NCBI RefSeq assembly: GCF_008831285.2
Contig: NC_045146.1
Location: 16,011,289 to 16,075,288, forward strand
Source: Nymphaea colorata
Lineage: Eukaryota > Streptophyta > Magnoliopsida > Nymphaeales > Nymphaeaceae
Direction: 5' to 3'
DNA: 64,000 bases
Shown piece by piece: positions 62,206-64,000 of this stretch (position 1 is the first letter of the stretch; every line of letters begins with the position of its first letter). The notes beneath the pieces are model-generated. The model was not told the DNA's origin. It ran no database searches and saw only the letters and a list, made by a program, of their open reading frames with translations. Position numbers and translations under genes: made by a program.

Positions 62206-63900
62206 TCACCGCATCCTCTACATTGACAAAACATTTATCACCAAAAGCCACCGTAAGGATATATTTTAAATAACGAACAAAGAAACAGCTGTACCACGAA
62301 ACATGACAAAGTGATGAGCAAAAGCGCCATCATGTGTGTAGGTGATATTATGCTGAATGCTGGTGGATGCAATAAACCTGAACAAGTCAAGTACTCTGGT
62401 ACTCTCATATCTAAATTTCAGTTTAATTTCAACGGTTTTATACAGCTAGACATGACTTTCACAAATCAAGCATCCTCTCTAGACAAGCAGCCATAAATGC
62501 TACCGACATCATAACTATTTTTGCACGAACAGGTGCAAATTTTTTAAAGTTGGAACTAGTTATCAAAGATGAAGTTAAACCAACCTTTATATAGAATGGA
62601 AAATACCAAGCTATAGGAAAAGAAACAGAAATCAAAAGGATCAATGAGAAACAAATAACAAAACGACCAGAAGATGTATGTGTCATAGTCACGGCACAAA
62701 TGGGCATCATTTAATTGGAAACTAATATTAAAATGTGACCGGTACAGGCTTTTTATGCTTAAATTTTGGATCAAATTAGAGAATTAAAGTCATGCAGGTC
62801 TCTACAATTAAATCATCAAATTATACCTTGCGTTTCCCAAAATTTTTCTTGCCTTTCACATCAGCACCGCCTTTCTTCTTCTTGCTCTCCTTTGCTTCAG
62901 CAGGTAATAAACCAGAAACCTCATGATAGAAATCATCTACCAATCCAAGCAGCCTAAGAGAAGAAAATGGCAATTAGCCATCAATGAAAAATTTTAGTGC
63001 TAGAGGCAAAACAGCCAAACGCACTATGAATATTAAACCACCCACAAAATAGATTTTACAGCTATATATAGCTTGTTGCAGCCTTAACAAGGGGCACAAT
63101 AACAGATTACCTAGAAGCCTAGAAAGAATATTTAAGTACAGACTATATGACTTTGTACCCATTTCTAGCACGTTTCAGTTGCTTTATCTTCTTTTTTTCC
63201 TCCTTAGAATATGGAACACGTACAAAATTTTCCTCCTCCATGTGTGCACGCTCTTCCAACTTTGCCTTTTCTCTGATGAAATCTCTACTTTCATGCCAAC
63301 CGCTTGTCCTCACCTGTCAGTATGATTGTAAAGGAAATTGCTTAATCAGTGAAACGTTACAGCTAGAGAAAAGCAGCATTAGCAAGAGTATGAAACCCAG
63401 GACCCCTGGAATAACTAGAAGCGATGAAGCATTCAATTATCCAAAAGAAAGATAGTCATGAAAATTTACTTCTTCTGGCTTTCCTTCCAACTCGTTCATC
63501 ATTTCCTTCAAGAAGGAACTATGTGATGCTTGCCTCACTGCTTCTTTCTCCTTTCTCAACTCTGTCCTCTTATGTTTTGAGCTGTGCCCCTCATCCATGC
63601 TAGTAGGAGCAATCATAGGCGGACGGTACAGGCCCTTCCCATCCTAAATTTCCATGATGTAAAAGGTCAAGGGATTACAGTGAAAATGTGAAGCACAAAG
63701 ATAAACAAAGGATAAACTCAAATTACCTGGGCAGCCTGATCAATCTTACTGACAATCATATCTGGGTTAGGCTTGTATTGCAATGGATTATCTTTATCCT
63801 CACTCTCCTTCACATCAGGGGCCACCATTCTAGATCCACTATTAGCAGCTCTCATCAACTTCTCTACTTGATATTGAAGTTTCTTGTCGATAGGACGAAC
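62206..63900 (-). CDS. Sas10/Utp3/C1D-family protein, neuroguidin/LCP5-like (3' part)
   Basis: Five minus-strand exons are visible: 63727-63900, 63470-63643, 63159-63313, 62827-62953 and 62206-62217 (214 codons with stop). The gene continues beyond the right edge. The first visible exon starts with the family signature VRPIDKKLQYQVEKL. It is followed by GLYRPPMIAPTSMDE, SSFLKEMMNELEGKPEEV, a Glu/Arg-rich EERAHMEEENFVRVPYSKEEKK segment and a Lys-rich tail ending KRKRMR. The family (yeast Lcp5, human NGDN) acts in the nucleolar small-subunit processome in 18S rRNA maturation. The N-terminal Sas10/C1D domain is mostly off the window. The last exon is only 12 bases; if the donor at 62826 is not used, the frame ends two codons later (V-stop) with nearly the same protein. 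Confidence 0.9.
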
Positions 63901-64000
63901 CTGAAACCATTAGCTGAGAATTTGTAAAACAGCCAGAGTCCAGGAAACAGAAATAAGTTGTATCTGACATTCATGATTTCTTATGTTCAGAACCATATAT

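Noticed and set aside
1..64000. CRISPR arrays, bacterial operons, organelle DNA insertions and tRNA or rRNA genes
   Set aside because: None seen. The sequence is eukaryotic nuclear in style; direct repeats present are tandem or transposon-like without regular spacers.

Overview
This is nuclear DNA from a flowering plant. The evidence is GT-AG introns of widely varying size, AT-rich intergenic DNA, long (CT)n tracts, plant-type LINE and MITE debris, and plant-specific gene families. The first exons of the GGP-like, MAGO and CLT-like genes are clearly GC-rich, as often seen in monocots and some early-diverging angiosperms. I cannot place the clade more precisely without searches.

Layout: 1-9.3 kb is intergenic. 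It holds MITE-like debris and a 5'-truncated, inactivated LINE (about 3.04-5.5 kb) that abuts a RanBP2-type zinc-finger coding fragment. 9.4-16.9 kb (+) is a 19-exon methylmalonate-semialdehyde dehydrogenase gene (ALDH6 family, 538 aa predicted). 18.7-27.2 kb (+) looks like a mostly non-coding transcription unit with a very long intron. Near its 3' end is a site with 10+10 bases of perfect complementarity to miR171, interrupted by a 4-base bulge: the architecture of an endogenous target mimic. 27.4-34.9 kb is repeat-rich intergenic DNA. 35.06-42.21 kb (+) is a four-exon gamma-glutamyl peptidase (class I glutamine amidotransferase fold, 242 aa) with a 4.7 kb first intron. 45.21-52.35 kb (+) is a three-exon MAGO NASHI gene (159 aa) whose 6 kb second intron carries a roughly 1 kb inverted-repeat element full of TATCGTACGATA palindromes. 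55.46-60.69 kb (+) is a ten-exon CRT-like (CLT) plastid thiol transporter (418 aa). 62.2 kb to the right edge (-) is the 3' part of a Sas10/Utp3/C1D-family gene of the neuroguidin/LCP5 type, converging on the CLT gene.

The genes are mostly unrelated housekeeping functions: valine catabolism in mitochondria, the exon junction complex, and ribosome biogenesis. Two of them, the gamma-glutamyl peptidase and the CLT transporter, both belong to glutathione/gamma-glutamylcysteine metabolism. Exon boundaries were derived by hand from reading-frame continuity, splice consensus and family resemblance. For the complete genes every exon length and phase closes exactly.
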